A stretch of 64,000 nt of DNA from an uncultured Prevotellaceae bacterium (lineage in GTDB: Bacteria; Bacteroidota; Bacteroidia; Bacteroidales; Bacteroidaceae), in NCBI GenBank assembly GCA_900316685.1, contig ONDS01000006.1, forward strand, positions 62,001 to 126,000. Reading direction: 5' to 3'. This document shows positions 35,076 through 43,725 of this stretch, in pieces; position 1 is the first letter of the stretch, and every line of letters begins with the position of its first letter. Made by a program: the position numbers and the translations under genes. The notes under the pieces are model-generated. The model saw only the letters and a program-made list of their open reading frames with translations, searched no databases and had not been told where the DNA came from.

Positions 35076-35339
35076 ATGTCGAAAATTTGTCAGATTACGG
35101 GAAAGAAAGCCCAAGTGGGCAATAACGTTTCCCACTCGAAACATCGCACAAAGCGCACTTTCGATGTGAACTTGTTCACAAAGAAATTCTACTACGTAGA
35201 AGAGGGCTGCTGGATCAGCCTTAAGATCAGTGCCGCTGGTCTGCGTATCATCAACAAACTCGGTCTTGATGCCGCCCTCAAGCAGGCCGTGGCTAAAGGG
35301 TACTGTGATTGGAAAGACATTAAAGTAATAGGAGATTAA
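35076..35339 (+). CDS. rpmB: 50S ribosomal protein L28
   Basis: 87 residues, normal length. Starts [20 protein letters not shown], the conserved L28 N-terminus, and ends [11 protein letters not shown] as in other Bacteroidetes. It sits in the 50S subunit. First gene of a short operon with rpmG and the DUF4295 gene. Confidence 0.97.
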   Translation: MSKICQITGKKAQVGNNVSHSKHRTKRTFDVNLFTKKFYYVEEGCWISLKISAAGLRIINKLGLDAALKQAVAKGYCDWKDIKVIGD

Positions 35340-35344
35340 TAACC

Positions 35345-35536
35345 ATGGCATCGAAAAAAGCTAAGGGAAATAGGGTGCAGGTGATACTCGAATGCACCGA
35401 AATGAAAAACAGTGGTCTGCCTGGTACAAGCCGTTACGTGACGACGAAAAACCGTAAGAACACTCCCGAGAGAATGGAACTCAAAAAGTATAACCCTATC
35501 CTCAAAAGGATGACTATCCATAAGGAGATTAAATAA
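35345..35536 (+). CDS. rpmG: 50S ribosomal protein L33
   Basis: 63 residues. [20 protein letters not shown] and the C-terminal [13 protein letters not shown] identify L33; the zinc-ribbon Cys pairs of some L33 forms are absent, so this is the zinc-independent (C-minus) type with a single Cys. Five bases after rpmB. Confidence 0.96.
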   Translation: MASKKAKGNRVQVILECTEMKNSGLPGTSRYVTTKNRKNTPERMELKKYNPILKRMTIHKEIK

Positions 35537-35545
35537 TCATAAACT

Positions 35546-35704
35546 ATGGCAAAGAAAGTAGTTGCTACCCTCCACGAAGGTTCGAAAGACGGACGCGCTT
35601 ATACGAAGGTTATCAAGATGGTGAAAAGTCCTAAGACTGGCGCCTATATCTTCGATGAGCAGATGGTTCCCAACGAAGAAGTGAAAGATTTCTTCAAGAA
35701 TTGA
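35546..35704 (+). CDS. DUF4295 small basic protein, likely ribosome-associated
   Basis: 52 residues, starting MAKKVVATLHEG with the end VKDFFKN. This small basic protein family (DUF4295) is found right after rpmG in many Bacteroidetes, so a ribosome-linked role is inferred from its position. It starts nine bases after the rpmG stop codon and is followed by a terminator-like hairpin before ftsY. Confidence 0.9.
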   Translation: MAKKVVATLHEGSKDGRAYTKVIKMVKSPKTGAYIFDEQMVPNEEVKDFFKN

Positions 35705-35726
35705 TAGATTTTCATCTCACATATCC

Positions 35727-35757
35727 AAAAGGTCGCAATTTAAGATTGCGGCCTTTT
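35727..35757 (+). terminator. Terminator after the ribosomal protein operon
   Basis: Stem AAAAGGTCGCAAT / ATTGCGGCCTTTT with one G-T pair and loop TTAAG, ending in TTTT. Lies between the DUF4295 gene and ftsY. Confidence 0.85.
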
Positions 35758-35812
35758 GCATTGTTACTGCGCTTTTTCATGGGAAAGGCACACTTTTCTC
35801 ATTTTTTTTAAC

Positions 35813-35820
35813 TAATTTTG
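35813..35820 (+). promoter_or_regulatory. Candidate -7 box of ftsY
   Basis: TAATTTTG fits TAnnTTTG, 17 bases before the ftsY ATG. No clear -33 element. Confidence 0.5.
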
Positions 35821-35837
35821 TGGCAAAATTATAGCTT

Positions 35838-36800
35838 ATGGCACTATTCGGATTGTTCAACAAGAAGAAAAAGGAAACACTCGACAAAGGACTCGAAAAA
35901 ACCAAACAGAGCGTCTTCAGTAAGTTAACACGGGCCATCGCCGGAAAATCTAAAGTCGATGACGAGGTGCTCGACAACCTCGAGGAGGTACTCATCACTT
36001 CGGATGTGGGAGTGGATACCACCATAAAAATCATTGAGCGGATAGAGGAAAGGGTGGCACGCGACAAATATGTCTCGACCAACGAACTGAACAATATCCT
36101 CAAAGAGGAGATTGCCGCCCTGCTCATGGAAAATAATTCCGACGACAACGAAAGTTGGCAACTGCCGCAAGACCACAAACCGTACGTTATCCTCGTGGTG
36201 GGCGTCAATGGCGTGGGCAAGACCACGACAATCGGAAAATTGGCATACCAATTCAAACAGGCTGGAAAGAGTGTATACCTCGGAGCGGCCGACACCTTCA
36301 GGGCGGCAGCCGTGGAACAGCTCTGCATCTGGGGCGATAGAGTGGGAGTGCCCGTGGTCAAACAGCAGATGGGGGCAGACCCGGCTTCCGTGGCTTTCGA
36401 CACCTTGAGCTCGGCAAAAGCCAATGGGGCGGATGTGGTGCTGATAGATACGGCCGGACGACTGCATAACAAAGTGGGACTGATGAATGAGCTGAAGAAA
36501 ATCAAACAAGTGATGGCCAAAGTGCTCCCTGAAGCTCCCGACGAGGTGCTTCTCGTGCTCGATGGAAGTACTGGACAGAACGCTTTCGAACAGGCCAAGC
36601 AGTTCGCTGCGGTCACACAAATCACCAGCCTCGCCATTACCAAACTCGACGGCACGGCCAAAGGTGGTGTGGTCATTGGTATCAGCGACCAACTCAAGGT
36701 GCCAGTGAAATATATTGGGTTGGGCGAAGGAATGGAAGACCTGCAGTTGTTCAGCAGGAGACAGTTCGTGGATTCGTTTTTCGAAGATAACAACCGATAA
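35838..36800 (+). CDS. ftsY: Signal recognition particle receptor FtsY
   Basis: 320 residues. It docks ribosome-SRP complexes at the membrane. The NG domain is complete: GVNGVGKTTTIGKLA (G1, from 122), ADTFRAAA, DTAGR, TKLDGTAKGG and the final GEGMEDLQ. The acidic A domain of E. coli FtsY is absent; only a short basic start (LFNKKKKE) is there, as in many Bacteroidetes. It ends one base into the rimO start (stop and start overlap), so rimO is coupled. Confidence 0.96.
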   Translation: MALFGLFNKKKKETLDKGLEKTKQSVFSKLTRAIAGKSKVDDEVLDNLEEVLITSDVGVDTTIKIIERIEERVARDKYVSTNELNNILKEEIAALLMENNSDDNESWQLPQDHKPYVILVVGVNGVGKTTTIGKLAYQFKQAGKSVYLGAADTFRAAAVEQLCIWGDRVGVPVVKQQMGADPASVAFDTLSSAKANGADVVLIDTAGRLHNKVGLMNELKKIKQVMAKVLPEAPDEVLLVLDGSTGQNAFEQAKQFAAVTQITSLAITKLDGTAKGGVVIGISDQLKVPVKYIGLGEGMEDLQLFSRRQFVDSFFEDNNR

Positions 36801-38104
36801 TGAAAAAGAATCATGTGGATGTCATAACGATGGGGTGTTCGAAAAACCTGGTAGACAGCGAACAACTCATCCGATTGTTTGAGGAGCATGGATATACATG
36901 CTCCCACGACAGCTCGCATCCCAACGGTGAAATTGTGGTCGTCAATACGTGTGGCTTCATCGAAAAGGCAAAAGAGGAGAGTATCAATATGATTCTCCAA
37001 TTGGCTCAGGCTAAAGAGCAGGGGAGAATCAAACAACTCTTCGTGATGGGTTGCCTGTCGCAAAGATATCAACAGGAACTGGAAAAGGAAATCCCGCAAG
37101 TGGATAAGTACTATGGGAAATTCAACTTCAAGCAACTGTTGAACGATCTTGGGCAATCCGCTGAAAAACAAGTTGACCAAGGCTATCAACGCCATCTCAC
37201 CACTCCTAAGCATTATGCTTACGTGAAAATCAGCGAGGGCTGCAACCGTCATTGTGCGTATTGTGCCATACCCATCATCACTGGCAAACACGTGAGTAGG
37301 GAGAAGGAAGAAATACTCGCCGAGGTGAAAGACCTGGTGGCACAAGGGGTGAAGGAGTTCCAGATTATCGCACAGGAACTGACGTATTATGGGGTCGATA
37401 TCGACGGCAAACAGCATATCGCGGAATTGGTGGCTGACATGGCGGATATTCCCGGGGTGGAATGGATCAGGCTACACTATGCTTATCCTACACATTTCCC
37501 GATGCAACTGCTGGATGTGATGAGAGAGAAACCAAACGTTTGCAAATACTTGGACATCGCTTTGCAGCATATCTCCGACAGCATGCTGAAGAGAATGAGA
37601 AGGGAGACGTCGAAAAAGGAAACATACGACTTGTTGGCGGCTATTAGGGAAAAGGTGCCTGGCATAGCGCTGCGCACTACACTGATGGTGGGCTTCCCCG
37701 GTGAGACGGAACAAGACTTCGACGAACTGATGGAGTTTGTGAAAACGGCTCGATTCGAGCGCATGGGGGCGTTCACTTATTCAGAAGAGGAACAGACATA
37801 TAGTGCGCTGCATTACGAAGACAATGTGCCGGAAAGCGTGAAGGAAAAACGACTGGACCGATTGATGAACCTGCAACAGGAAATCAGCGCTCAGCTCCAG
37901 CAGGAGATGGTGGGAAAGGTGTACAAGGTCATTATCGACAGGAAAGAGGGCGATTATTATGTGGGGAGGACTGAATACTCGTCGCCTGAGGTAGATCCTG
38001 AGGTGCTCATTCCATGTGAGGGCAAAAGGCTGACAAAAGGTAAGTTCTATCAAGTGAAGATGACCGATGCGGAGGAGTTCGACCTATATGGTGTGGTAGT
38101 CTGA
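36800..38104 (+). CDS. rimO: Ribosomal protein S12 methylthiotransferase RimO
   Basis: 434 residues. A radical SAM enzyme that adds a methylthio group to the conserved Asp of ribosomal protein S12. The N-terminal UPF0004 domain binds a first [4Fe-4S] cluster through Cys in TMGCSKN, NTCGF and MGCLSQ; the radical SAM cluster is in CNRHCAYC; a TRAM domain lies at the C-terminus. The length is normal. It shares a transcript with ftsY and is followed by the HU-LysM gene 14 bases later. Confidence 0.96.
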   Translation: MKKNHVDVITMGCSKNLVDSEQLIRLFEEHGYTCSHDSSHPNGEIVVVNTCGFIEKAKEESINMILQLAQAKEQGRIKQLFVMGCLSQRYQQELEKEIPQVDKYYGKFNFKQLLNDLGQSAEKQVDQGYQRHLTTPKHYAYVKISEGCNRHCAYCAIPIITGKHVSREKEEILAEVKDLVAQGVKEFQIIAQELTYYGVDIDGKQHIAELVADMADIPGVEWIRLHYAYPTHFPMQLLDVMREKPNVCKYLDIALQHISDSMLKRMRRETSKKETYDLLAAIREKVPGIALRTTLMVGFPGETEQDFDELMEFVKTARFERMGAFTYSEEEQTYSALHYEDNVPESVKEKRLDRLMNLQQEISAQLQQEMVGKVYKVIIDRKEGDYYVGRTEYSSPEVDPEVLIPCEGKRLTKGKFYQVKMTDAEEFDLYGVVV

Positions 38105-38118
38105 TAATAAGAAAGACA

Positions 38119-39336
38119 ATGAACAACAAGGATTTTATAGCTGAGGTGGCTGCCATCTCAAAGATGAAAGAGGATGAGACGCTGACATGTTGCGGGGGGA
38201 TACTGAAAACATTGGAAACCACGCTCATGGAGGGTGAGGAAGTGCGTATTCATGGTTTCGGCTGCTTCGGCGTGGATAAGATATTGGAACATATTGATAT
38301 CCAGGAGGGGAAGAGAATGCTCTTTCCGCCTCAGCTTACCGTGTTCTATACTGCCGAAGGCAATGAATCTTCGGAAATGGGACGCACAGCATCCGAGGGG
38401 TTCATCAACAGGCTGGCGGCAAGGCTGGGTTGTTCCGCCGACGATGCGGAAATCCTTACTTTCGCTTTTTTCAAAGCCATAGTGAATGGATTGGCAAAAG
38501 ACAGGACGGTCAAGGTCAAGGGGCTCGGTCAGTTCAAAGTGAACGCCTCAAAACCAAAGGATAAGGCTAAAGATAAGGATAGCCAGTTGTTTCTTGCCGA
38601 GGCACTGGGGTCGGTTTCCTTCTCCATCGACAATGCTTTGAAAACGGCTGTCAATAAACCGTTTGAACAATTCAAACCAGTAGTGCTCGCTGATGGGGTG
38701 GTGTTCGATGATCTCAAAGAGGGGGAAATCATCTCTGAGAGGATTTCAGGAACGCTGGAGAATGATGCTATTCTGCCGCCTCAACGGAAAGATGAAAAAA
38801 ACAATGATACTAAACCCGAGAGTACACCGGAGGTGGTGTCTGATGTCGTGGTGAACGAGGCTGTCGCCCAGCAAGTGGAGCCAGCGGAGGAAAAAGAAAC
38901 CAAGGAAGACGGCGCTTCCGATGCTTCGGAACAACCCGCAAAGGCGAAGGACGGGAAAATGAAATGGTTTTTCGTGGCTGCTGGCATCTTGGCGCTGGCT
39001 GTCGTCCTTCTGTTTGCATTGATGCCAAAAGGCTCGACAGAACCGGAAATGGCTGTCACACCCAGCGACGTACCGGCAGATTCTTCTGCGGCTGTCACCG
39101 TACAAGCACCACAAGAGAATTTTGAAGAGGCCAACGAACTGGTGAAATTCGGAGCTTATAAGATTGTGGGGGTAGACACCACCATTATGCTCCAACAAGG
39201 GCAGACCATCCTGACATTGTCGTCAACATATTTCGGAGGAGTGGAAATGGAGCCTTATATCAAAGCGGTCAATGGAGGAAAGAATGATTTCGTGGCTGGC
39301 GATTATGTAAAAATACCTAAATTGGTACTGAAATAG
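38119..39336 (+). CDS. HU-fold DNA-binding protein with membrane segment and LysM-like domain
   Basis: 405 residues. Two HU/IHF-like domains lie at about 1-80 and 86-175 (EEVRIHGFGCFGV and RTVKVKGLGQFKVN are the beta-arm regions). A long Glu/Lys-rich linker follows, then one membrane segment (282-302). The outside end (346-405) has a LysM-like pattern (YKIVGVDTTIMLQQGQTILT to DYVKIPKLVL) expected to bind peptidoglycan. So DNA binding inside and wall binding outside are in one chain. It may tie the nucleoid to the cell wall; this is inference. It follows rimO and is convergent with the FHA gene and the HU-SPOR gene. Confidence 0.82.
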   Translation: MNNKDFIAEVAAISKMKEDETLTCCGGILKTLETTLMEGEEVRIHGFGCFGVDKILEHIDIQEGKRMLFPPQLTVFYTAEGNESSEMGRTASEGFINRLAARLGCSADDAEILTFAFFKAIVNGLAKDRTVKVKGLGQFKVNASKPKDKAKDKDSQLFLAEALGSVSFSIDNALKTAVNKPFEQFKPVVLADGVVFDDLKEGEIISERISGTLENDAILPPQRKDEKNNDTKPESTPEVVSDVVVNEAVAQQVEPAEEKETKEDGASDASEQPAKAKDGKMKWFFVAAGILALAVVLLFALMPKGSTEPEMAVTPSDVPADSSAAVTVQAPQENFEEANELVKFGAYKIVGVDTTIMLQQGQTILTLSSTYFGGVEMEPYIKAVNGGKNDFVAGDYVKIPKLVLK

Positions 39337-39387
39337 TGGTGAGTGATGAGTGATGAGTGGTGAGTGGTGTGAGATATGCCTATGGAC

Positions 39388-39450
39388 TATTCTCTTGCTC
39401 CTTGCTCCTCAGTCTTGCTCCTTGCTCCTCAGTCTTGCTCCTTGCCCCTT
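39388..39450. repeat. 20-bp tandem repeat CTTGCTCCTTGCTCCTCAGT
   Basis: Two full copies and a partial in the short gap between the convergent HU-LysM and FHA genes; same words as at 11872-11937. Before it, 39337-39377 is a run of GTGAGTGATGAG words. No gene is seen. Confidence 0.88.
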
Positions 39451-39953
39451 AGTATGACGCTCGTGGCACCGATGGTGAATAAAGAGCCATCGGAAAGTAA
39501 ACGACGCTCGTTGTCGCCTAACAATTCATTGTCAACAAAAGTGCCGGTATTGCTCGGACCATCCATCAGGGTGTAGCGCAGACGCCCCTTTTTGTCGCGC
39601 GACACCTCAATCTTACAATGCAACATGTCCATGCTGGGGTCGTTGGTCTCAATAGGGGTGTTGATGCTTGAACCTTTCATGTAACGGCCGATGGTGTTCA
39701 AACCCATCCGCAAGGGAATCACTTGCTTGTAGTGGAATACGTTCTCTATCACCAGTAAAGAACCGATATCGCTGGACGTCTCTTCTTCGGGGCGTTCTTC
39801 ACGTTGCACATTGCGCAACTTGTTCACACCTATGCGAATGCCAAACTGCTTGTTGCAGTCGGGACAGACGAATACCAATGACTGGCCCTCGACGTATTTC
39901 GTCTCGTCGAAGGTGATAAAGGCATCGCATTTGGGGCATCTAACTCTTTTCAT
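39429..39953 (-). CDS. Zinc-ribbon FHA-domain protein
   Basis: 174 residues from the ATG at 39953, chosen because it overlaps the upstream stop codon as ATGA; an upstream ATG five codons earlier is possible. The N-terminus has a zinc ribbon (CPKCDAF and CPDCNKQ). Residues about 70-165 form an FHA domain (NTIGRYMKGSS, then HCKIEVSR and LMDGPSNTGTFVDN), which binds phosphothreonine peptides. It is coupled to the HU-SPOR gene and may recruit a phosphorylated partner. The kinase is not in this window. Confidence 0.85.
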   Translation of the reverse strand: MKRVRCPKCDAFITFDETKYVEGQSLVFVCPDCNKQFGIRIGVNKLRNVQREERPEEETSSDIGSLLVIENVFHYKQVIPLRMGLNTIGRYMKGSSINTPIETNDPSMDMLHCKIEVSRDKKGRLRYTLMDGPSNTGTFVDNELLGDNERRLLSDGSLFTIGATSVILRGKEQD

Positions 39954-40879
39954 CGATGGAGAATCCACGCATTGGCAAAGGCCGATTCGCCACGCATGCT
40001 CGTCAACGCGGCATACGCCTCCTGGTCGGTGGGGTAGTGACCGTATAATACCATGCTGTCGTTGGTGTCACCCACCACTTCCACCTCATAGCCTTTCGCA
40101 CGGATGGAACGGGCGAAAAGCTCGGCATTCTGTTGGGGTATCTTGCAGGCCAACACCAATGAATAAACGTTGGAAACGGGAAGGACTTCCTTCGATTCAA
40201 CCTTCACTTCGCCCAAGGCCTTGGCCAATGTGGTGAAGGGAATCGTCAAATCATCTTCCTGCGACATTTCCTCAGGAGTGGGAAGTATCTTGGTGATAGA
40301 TACCAAACCGGCTTCCGACTTGGTGCTGTTGTGGTTGCCGAGGAACGTACCTGCCACCATCAACAAACCAACGAATACTGCGGCGGCGGAAGCTGCTACT
40401 CGCTTCAAGGTACGAACCTTGATGCGGATGTAGGGCTCAGCGTCCATAGCTACCTCTTGTGTAAGAGGACGGAACTCATAAAGGTCAAGGCCATAAAGCG
40501 AAGGAGTAAGTAAGCCTGACTCCTTGGGCTCGAACATTATGCTGCCTTCCTCGTTGATGGTGAACACTCCCAAACGGGGTAATTCATATCGACCGGTGGT
40601 ACGAAGACCTGTCATCACTTCTTCCACTTCTTGATGCACTCTTTCAAGTGCGGCATCATAGGAAAGATGGTGCACCTCCATATACGACTGAACCAACACG
40701 GAGTCGTTCAGGTGCAACTGGGGGTTGAACCCCAACGACCTATAGGGGGGCAAGAAGGTGTTTTCAGATTCTTCATAACGAGCAGATTCATAATGGGATA
40801 TGAAACCTCCCATACCAGGCACCATCACACAGTCATTGTGCAATAGCAACGATTCAATATGTCTTTCTAGTTCCATCAT
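39950..40879 (-). CDS. HU-fold protein with membrane segment and SPOR domain
   Basis: 309 residues. The N-terminal part (1-140) resembles the two bacterial HU-CCDC81-like domains (HNDCVMVPGMGGFISHYES; YELPRLGVFTINEEG). One membrane segment lies at 160-180. Residues 236-309 look like a SPOR domain (YSLVLACKIPQQNAELFAR, and GYEVEVVGDTNDSMVLYGHY), which binds denuded glycan strands, often at the division site. With the neighbouring HU-LysM protein it makes a second link between DNA and cell wall. Its start lies close to the promoter box (40884-40891), so the mRNA may be leaderless. Confidence 0.82.
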   Translation of the reverse strand: MMELERHIESLLLHNDCVMVPGMGGFISHYESARYEESENTFLPPYRSLGFNPQLHLNDSVLVQSYMEVHHLSYDAALERVHQEVEEVMTGLRTTGRYELPRLGVFTINEEGSIMFEPKESGLLTPSLYGLDLYEFRPLTQEVAMDAEPYIRIKVRTLKRVAASAAAVFVGLLMVAGTFLGNHNSTKSEAGLVSITKILPTPEEMSQEDDLTIPFTTLAKALGEVKVESKEVLPVSNVYSLVLACKIPQQNAELFARSIRAKGYEVEVVGDTNDSMVLYGHYPTDQEAYAALTSMRGESAFANAWILHR

Positions 40880-40883
40880 GCTG

Positions 40884-40915
40884 CAAAATTAATGATTTAA
40901 TTTCATATACACAAA
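40884..40915 (-). promoter_or_regulatory. Promoter of the HU-SPOR and FHA operon
   Basis: Minus strand TTTG (40912-40915), 20 bases, TAATTTTG (40884-40891). The -33 box lies inside the terminator stem of the upstream glycosidase gene, and the -7 box is only four bases before the first ATG. Confidence 0.75.
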
Positions 40916-40946
40916 AATAATCCCAGGAAACCTGGGATTATTTTTG
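40912..40946 (-). terminator. Terminator of the GH3 gene
   Basis: 16-bp perfect stem CAAAAATAATCCCAGG / CCTGGGATTATTTTTG with loop AAA, 34 bases after the GH3 stop codon; T-rich on both strands. Confidence 0.9.
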
Positions 40947-40979
40947 TTAAAAATGGGGTGTTGGGGCATGACGGCTCAA

Positions 40980-43547
40980 CTAATACTTGATGGTCAGCGA
41001 CTGGAGGTCGGACTGACGGCTGGATGTTCCTATCCACACTTCGTAATCGCCTGGCTGATAGCGCATGGTGTTGGTTTGGGCATCCCACCACTCGAAGTCG
41101 CTTTGTTGCAAAGGAATGGTAATTTCACGTGATTCCTTCGGTTGAAGCGACACTTTAGCATAATGACGTAATGATTTGATGGGACCACCATTATCGCCAA
41201 CTTTCTTAATATAAACTTGAACTGTCTCGCTACCCGCTCTCTCTCCAGTGTTGGTTAGTTTCACTTTCACTTCATGGTTCTTGTAAATGGGTTTGGAAAG
41301 GGCAAAGGTAGTATAGCTTAGGCCGAAACCGAAGGGGAAAAGGGCATCGCCTTGGAAATAACGATAAGTGCGGCCTTGCATCCGATAATCAAGGAAGTCG
41401 GGCAGTTGACCGACATTACGGTAAAAGGTCAGCGGTAGCTTGCCGGAGGGGTTGTAATCGCCGAAAAGTACATCGGCAACAGCCTGACCACCGGCTTCGC
41501 CGGGATACCAGGCCTGGAGGATGGCATCGGTATTCTTGGTCTCGGGCTCCAAGGCGATGGCGCTGCCGGAACAATTCACGAACACCACTTTCCTTCCTGC
41601 TTGGTGGAGGAGTGCGAGCACATCACGCTGAACCTGTGGAAGCTCGATGTCGGTGCGGTCGCCTCCCTTGAATCCCACTTCGTCGACTTTCATCTCTTCT
41701 CCTTCCAGATTAGGGGAGATGCCGCCGACAAACACCACTACATCGGCGTCGGCGGTGGAAGCGAGCAAGTCGCTTGCCTGGGGGGTAAAACGATGGATAA
41801 TGTCGAACTGTATCACACCCATGTCGGTATTTTGCAAGTAGTCTAACTGGATGTGGTAGCGCTGGCCGGCTTTCACGGCGAGGCTCTTCTCTATCTTCTG
41901 GATACGATTGCGCGGATTCCACACTTCACCTATGGTGTCGCCGTTGACGATGAGACGGGCACAATCGTCAAAACGCGCCAAGAATATCACTTCCTCATCA
42001 TGAGTAGGGATGAAGGTTCCTTCGTAGTGAGCGGAGAAATGCTCCAAGTTCACATTGGGGGCGAACACCGTGCTACCTCCGTTGCTCAGGTTGATGGGCG
42101 AAGTCATCTGGACCGTGGCACAGGGAGCTCCGCTGAACTTTACATTATTATAATAGGTGGCGGTGAGACCAGGCAAACCGTCTTGACCTACAATCTCCTG
42201 GTAACGGCTGGTTTCCACCAGATTGCGTGTAAGACCGCAGCTCTGTACGTAGCGAACATCGGGGTTCTTCATCTTGATGCCATCCAAGATGGTGGTGGTG
42301 CTCAAAGGGTAACCGTAATAGTTGCCCCATTGCATCACGGAGTCGGTGGCATTGGGACCCATGACGACTATACGCTGGCCGCTTTTGCGCAAAGGCAGGA
42401 TGCCATGGTTGTTCTGAAGGAGAACCATTGATTCGTGGGCGGCGTCAAGAGCCAACTGACGATGACGCGGCGAGGCTATCACATCCGGGGACATACGCTG
42501 CCATTCTACCTCGTTCTCCGTATCGAAGTCGCCCAACTCAAAACGGGCCTTGAGAAGGCGACGGACACTGATGTCAAGCTCGCTCTCACTGATAAGACCT
42601 GAGCCAACGGCTTCTTTGAGATGGCGGTAGTTGCTGCCACATTCCACATCGGTTCCGGCTCGCACAGCCATCGCCGAGGCTTCACTGGCGTCGGCGGAAA
42701 CGACATGACGGCCGGGAACCCAGAAATCACTAATGGCTCCACAGTCGCTGACAACAAGACCGTCAAATTTCCATTCGTCTCGAAGAATCTGACCGAGGTA
42801 ACGGGAATTGCCGCAACAGGGTTCTCCGTCGATACGCTGATAGGCGCACATCACCTCGGCTACATGGCCGTCCTGTACCAAGGTCTTGAAAGCGGGCAGG
42901 TAGGTTTCCCATAAGTCACGGGGAGGGATGTCCGAAACGTTGAACTCGTGGCGGTTCCATTCAGGACCGCTATGTACTGCATAATGCTTGGCACAGGCGA
43001 GCAGCTTTGTGTATTTGGTGTTGGTAGGTCCTTGCAAACCACGTACCACGGCCAAACCCATGCGCGAGGTGAGGTAGGGGTCTTCACCGTATGTCTCCTG
43101 GCCGCGGCCCCAGCGTGGGTCGCGGAAAATATTGATATTGGGGGTCCAAAACGACAGACATTGGTAGCGTTTGATCTGACCGGAATGGCGAGCGATGTTG
43201 TTCTTGGCGCGAGCCTCGTCACTCACGGCGGTGAACACGTCGTATACCAATTGGTCGTTGAACGAGGCGGCCATGCCGATGGTCACGGGAAAAACGGTGG
43301 CGAAACCGTTGCGACCTACACCATGCAGTGCTTCGCTCCACCATTCAAACTCGGGTATGCCCAAACGAGGGATGGCGGGTGAGGCGTTTTGCATCAGACT
43401 GATTTTCTCGTCAAGGGTCAGACGTGAACACAGGTCGGAGGCTCGTTGCTCAAAGGATAGACTGGTATCCTGATAGGGGTAACCCTGAGCTTGAGACGAC
43501 AGGCTGACTGTCGCCATCATGAGAATAATTAAGGCTTTTCGGTTCAT
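40980..43547 (-). CDS. Secreted GH3 glycosidase with PA14 insert (likely beta-xylosidase or beta-glucosidase)
   Basis: 855 residues from ATG 43547; a TTG further upstream gives a non-signal N-terminus and is rejected. A signal peptide (ending SSQAQ) leads to a GH3 N-terminal barrel (SEALHGVGRNGFATVFP; nucleophile Asp in VVSDCGAI), the GH3 C-terminal alpha/beta domain with a PA14 insert (about residues 450-600), and a C-terminal fibronectin-like domain. The motif WWSEALHG is common in xylosidases of the family. It would release single sugars from plant xylan or glucan in the periplasm. No polysaccharide-utilisation genes are next to it. Confidence 0.9.
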   Translation of the reverse strand: MNRKALIILMMATVSLSSQAQGYPYQDTSLSFEQRASDLCSRLTLDEKISLMQNASPAIPRLGIPEFEWWSEALHGVGRNGFATVFPVTIGMAASFNDQLVYDVFTAVSDEARAKNNIARHSGQIKRYQCLSFWTPNINIFRDPRWGRGQETYGEDPYLTSRMGLAVVRGLQGPTNTKYTKLLACAKHYAVHSGPEWNRHEFNVSDIPPRDLWETYLPAFKTLVQDGHVAEVMCAYQRIDGEPCCGNSRYLGQILRDEWKFDGLVVSDCGAISDFWVPGRHVVSADASEASAMAVRAGTDVECGSNYRHLKEAVGSGLISESELDISVRRLLKARFELGDFDTENEVEWQRMSPDVIASPRHRQLALDAAHESMVLLQNNHGILPLRKSGQRIVVMGPNATDSVMQWGNYYGYPLSTTTILDGIKMKNPDVRYVQSCGLTRNLVETSRYQEIVGQDGLPGLTATYYNNVKFSGAPCATVQMTSPINLSNGGSTVFAPNVNLEHFSAHYEGTFIPTHDEEVIFLARFDDCARLIVNGDTIGEVWNPRNRIQKIEKSLAVKAGQRYHIQLDYLQNTDMGVIQFDIIHRFTPQASDLLASTADADVVVFVGGISPNLEGEEMKVDEVGFKGGDRTDIELPQVQRDVLALLHQAGRKVVFVNCSGSAIALEPETKNTDAILQAWYPGEAGGQAVADVLFGDYNPSGKLPLTFYRNVGQLPDFLDYRMQGRTYRYFQGDALFPFGFGLSYTTFALSKPIYKNHEVKVKLTNTGERAGSETVQVYIKKVGDNGGPIKSLRHYAKVSLQPKESREITIPLQQSDFEWWDAQTNTMRYQPGDYEVWIGTSSRQSDLQSLTIKY

Positions 43548-43672
43548 ATCGTAGAAATAGTGAAAGGTACTATACTTATTTTTCCTAGGGATCACTTCCG
43601 TTTGCAAATATAATGATAATTATTGAAACAACTGTTGATGTTAGATATTTTCTCTAAGCGTATAATGAAAAA

Positions 43673-43703
43673 ACAGCCGATGTACTCAAGATACATCGGC
43701 TGT
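43673..43703 (-). terminator. Terminator of the decarboxylase operon
   Basis: 12-bp perfect stem ACAGCCGATGTA / TACATCGGCTGT with a seven-base loop, followed on the minus strand by TTTTTTCATT. Lies 22 bases after the beta subunit stop codon. Confidence 0.9.
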
Positions 43704-43725
43704 ACTATAATGATGATAAAAACTA

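Noticed and set aside
43548..43607. Upstream TTG start for the GH3 gene
   Set aside because: The added 20 residues precede a good signal peptide that begins at ATG 43547, and the region holds a likely promoter box (TATATTTG).
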